Assembly (NCBI RefSeq): GCF_901709675.1
Contig: NC_051092.1
Coordinates: 14,298,991 to 14,362,990, forward strand
Direction: 5' to 3'
Source of the DNA: Syngnathus acus
Lineage: Eukaryota; Chordata; Actinopteri; Syngnathiformes; Syngnathidae
DNA: 64,000 bases
Shown here: piece after piece, positions 60,782 through 64,000 of the stretch
Layout: every line of letters starts with the position of its first letter
How positions within the stretch are numbered: position 1 is the first letter of the stretch
The notes under the pieces: generated by a model
The model's database searches: none
The model's input: the letters and a program-made list of their open reading frames with translations, nothing else
What the model was told of the DNA's origin: nothing
Made by a program: the position numbers and the translations under genes

Positions 60782-63700
60782 ATGTCTTTTCTACTCGATG
60801 ACACGGCAGTACATGAACCTGTCAAAGACATCGGCCACCCTCTCAGAGCAACACCAGGTGTGGAGATTTCCTTTTGGTTGTGGGAGAAGACAACGAGGAA
60901 CAAACACGGAGGTCTTTTCTTCTTCTTCCTCCTTTCTCATCAGATGCTCACGATGTGCGGCTGCGTGTGGACGTGTCGCGGGTGTCCAGAAAGGAGCTGG
61001 AGGACAACTTCCTGCAGGTGTACGACGACTCGCTGCTTCTCAAGCAGCACATCCACCAACAGGAGGACAAGATCAGAAAGTGAGATGGCGCCTTTCCCCG
61101 CTTTGCTTGTCTTCTCCCCGACACGCAGTGTTTGTGGCACCTCACAGGCTGGGCACCAAGTTGCTGAGGCTGGTCAAGGACCGCCGTCGCATGGAGCAGC
61201 TGGCCCGGGGGGTCGGCGCTCCGACGGGGCCCAGGCGGCGGGACCCGGAGCAGGAGGACTTGATGGACGAGTTCCAGGAGAAGGTGCGAGCACTGGAGGC
61301 GTACAACGAGAAGCTGAAGCAGCGGTTGTTTGTGGCCCAGCGCCAGCAGAAGCTAGCGGCCTCATCGTCCTCTGCGCGCGCGGCTCACCTGCGCGTCCAA
61401 ACGCGCGCCGCCTCCGCCCCCAGGAAGCGTGACGACCCCTCATCTCCTTCGCCCACGCCGCCCAGACGTGAGTGGCGCCTAAACGCCGCGCCGTCGTAGC
61501 AGTCAGACGTTGGCTGACTCGGGTGTCTCGCTTCCCCGCACTCAGGCGCCAGGAGCGCGGCGGGAGACGAGCGGCCGCCGAGCGGCCCACCGACGGCGTA
61601 CGTGCACGCTATGCTGGAAGAAGCGCGAGAAAAGAGCCGCAACCTGTGAGAGCCACACGCCCTCGCTGCCGGTGCAACGATATGTCGACCATGTCACGGC
61701 GGCGTGTCGATGTTTTGTGCGGCAGAGAGAACGTGATCGAGTCGCAGCAGCGTCGCATCGCTCAACTGGAGGAAGAGAAACACGTGACGCTTCAGCAGCA
61801 GAACAAGTCTGAACTCAGGTAGAAGATTTGGACGATGAGGATGGCGTTGGCGGTGCTGATGATGATGAGGTGGGGGCGGGGCAGGTCGCAGATCAACAAC
61901 AACGTGACCATGATCAAACTGCAGAAGCAGCTGGCCGAACGATGCGGCGCCGTGGTGGAGCTGGAGGAGCGCTTCCTGCAACTAAAGGAGGTGCGATATT
62001 CCGTCTTGCTGTCAATCAAATTTTTTTCAAAGCAGAGATGCTTTCCCCTCCAATATTGAAGCAAAACGGCCGTGTTTTGCAGAGTCAGCAGACGCAGAAA
62101 GCGTGCTACGAGGCCGCCACGGCCAAGATGGCCGAGCTGACGTCGCAGCTGAGGGACGAGCGCGCCAAGAACGTGGAGCTCAGGACGCAGCTGCAGACGG
62201 AGCAGCTGTCGCACGCCAAGATGCAGCAGGTGCCGACCCGCCGCCATTGCCTTCGCCGTCGTTGCTGCCGTCACTCACGTCCCATCCCATCCCGTCTCTT
62301 CTGGCCACCAGTTGCAGGAGCGTGTGGACGAGGTGGAGCAGGAGAAAGCACTTCTCAAGGAGCACAACGAGAAACTGCTCAACAGGTGAGGCGGATGTCT
62401 GTACACACCACAAGGTCACCAAAAATTGTGTGTGTGTGCGCGCGCAGCGTGTTGGATGGCTCCCAGCAGCGCTGTAGCGCTCAGGAGCACCAGCTTCAGC
62501 AGCACGTGGCTCAGCTGGAGGAGGCGCTGCAGGCCGACCTGCTGGACAAGAAGGAGATCCTGGAGCAGGTCAAAGCTGAAAGAGGTGAGACCCACTTCAA
62601 TCTCCTCATGCCCCGCCCCCTTTTTTTCCTGCCGTGCTCTTGGTGATATGTTGAACGGAGCGCCGTAGCGTGGTTGAAGCTATTGTGTCCTATTTGTTCA
62701 GATGCCTGCCAGAACCTGAGAGAAGAAAAGCGCAAGCTTGAGGCTCAGCTGACCCTTGAGAAGCGGGAGATGGAGGACCTCAGATGCCGCCTGGACATCT
62801 TCTGCGGGGTGAGCCCACATTCCGCAGATGCCACCTCCATTTTGACTTTGGCCCCTGACGCTTGTCTGTGTCGTTCACAGGCGGACGACTCGGATGGCGA
62901 GAAACTCACAGAGGCGCTGCTGCTCATCAAGGTGATCGTGGCTGGAGAGACACACACACACTCAGTTCTCGCTCCGACCTCCTTCTCAGTTTCTCCTCCT
63001 ACAGACGCGTAAATCACAGCAGTGCGGAGAATTGAGCTTCCTGCAGGAGGGCCAAGATGGCGGCCCGAAGGAACACGCTCACCGTGGAGACCATCAAGAA
63101 CTGGAGAAGGTCAGGCAGCTCCTGGCCGTGGAGAGTCGCATCAGCGGTGACCTGAAGGGTACCGGCGGTTTCCTCAATCAGACTGGCTAGCTGGCATGCT
63201 AATGGTGTGATTTGTTTGCAGGTGGAGCTAGACCGGGTCCAGAAGAAAATGGAGTCTGACAAAAGGTCGCACGCGCAGCAATTGGAACATCAGACGCAGA
63301 TGTTGGCCGCCAAGGATGCCAAGTTGCACAAACTGGAAGGTAGCGGCTTTCCTTCTCACGGCGCACCGCCTTTCCGTCGGGCGCTCAAGCTCCTGCGCCC
63401 GCTCCTCAGCTCAGTTGCGTGGCGCGGCCTACGGCGCCAAGAGCGTGGACCCCTCAGACCGGGATCTGAGTCTGTCGCTGGAACACGGAGAGAACCTCAT
63501 GGAAGTTCAGATCGTGGGCGCCGCCCTGTCCGAGGCCGCCTGGAGGCTCTGGCGACCCGGCGCCGTCCACCTTCTGTACGTACGCCTTCTACCTCTTTGA
63601 CCTGCACGCCACCCCGGTGGCCGCGGGCCCGACGCCGCGCTACGGCTTCACGTCGCGGTACGTGGTGAGCGTGGACCAGGATTTCCTGGACTATGTGGGC

Positions 63701-64000
63701 CGGCGCCGGCTGTGCGTGGAGATGCATCAGGCGCTGGGGCTGCGCTGGAAGACGGTGGCCAGCGCCGCTCTGGATCTGCGCCGCCTCCTCCGGGACGGGG
63801 CGGCGGCCGGGACGCTGCCGCTGGTCGGTGAGTACTTCCCGCACCGGTGCGCGAGAGTAGTTGTCATGTCCCGCTGTCGCTTTCAGGAAATTGTGGCGCC
63901 GACACCTGCTTCGGATCGTTGGAGTATTGGATCAAGCTGCGCAATCCCATCGCTGAGTCCAAGAGGCTGGCGGTGGTCGGCGACCGTGACCGACATGTAC
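60782..64000 (+). CDS. rpgrip1: RPGRIP1/RPGRIP1L-family ciliary protein, 5' part (cut by window end)
   Basis: Family members scaffold the photoreceptor connecting cilium and ciliary transition zone and bind RPGR. The start exon (60774 onward, ATG 60782) encodes MSFLLDDTAVHEPVKDIG. Coiled-coil exons follow: SRKELEDNFLQVYDDSLLLK and LGTKLLRLVKDRR (about 60945-61330), AMLEEAREKSRNLENVIESQ, NNVTMIKLQKQLAERC, EEALQADLLDKKEILEQVKA, EKLTEALLLIKTRKSQQC and LDRVQKKMESDKRSHAQ. KLEAQLRGAAYGAK leads into the first C2-type domain (from about 63411: LEHGENLMEVQIV, STFCTYAFYLFDLHATPV, FGSLEYWIKLRNPI). A frame change occurs inside that exon near 63,520-63,560 with no room for an intron (see findings). RPGRIP1 versus RPGRIP1L is unresolved; marked divergence and the LEYW motif favour RPGRIP1. 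Confidence 0.82.

Overview
The window is protein-coding nuclear DNA from a bony fish, most likely a percomorph teleost with a compact genome. Genes are split into many short exons with GT-AG introns that are often only 70-150 bp long. Intergenic gaps are about 0.6-1.9 kb. CA/CT, GAGT and ATTT microsatellites are scattered through introns, and teleost-type repeats are present (a tRNA-derived SINE, a TIR transposon, LINE- and hAT-like fragments). Nothing bacterial, viral or CRISPR-like was seen. Identities rest on recognising the spliced peptides, not on a database search.

Layout: gpi (glucose-6-phosphate isomerase, minus, 162-4547); lsm14a (P-body protein, minus, 6062-8936); taf4 (TFIID subunit, plus, 9498-13686), divergent from lsm14a across a 561-bp shared promoter; nup160 (nuclear pore, plus, 14812-22597); zfc3h1 (RNA-exosome adaptor, plus, 23318-33766), with a 1.29-kb TIR element in its first large intron; ptprb-like R3 receptor tyrosine phosphatase (plus, 35166-46310); frs2 (FGF-receptor docking protein, plus, 48218-50666); tbc1d15 (Rab GAP, plus, 51288-55974); tph2 (neuronal tryptophan hydroxylase, plus, 57605-59879); and the 5' part of an rpgrip1/rpgrip1l-family ciliary gene (plus, from 60782, cut by the window end).

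The genes are not an operon and mostly act in unrelated processes. The linkage ptprb, frs2, zfc3h1, tbc1d15, tph2 matches human 12q15-q21. gpi-lsm14a matches human 19q13, and nup160 lies next to a different R3 phosphatase gene (PTPRJ) in human.

The most unusual structure is ptprb exon 2 (35737-38153). It is a single 2.4-kb exon encoding about 806 residues of Ser/Thr-rich, mucin-like ectodomain built from nested tandem repeats. These include seven 36-residue (108-bp) units, several identical at the nucleotide level, and a 12-bp-based TSET array that is open in several frames on both strands. Other points of note are a probable 1-nt (or double homopolymer) frameshift in the rpgrip1-like gene at about 63,520-63,560, an FRS2 that lacks one expected Grb2-binding tyrosine motif, and two candidate start codons in tph2.
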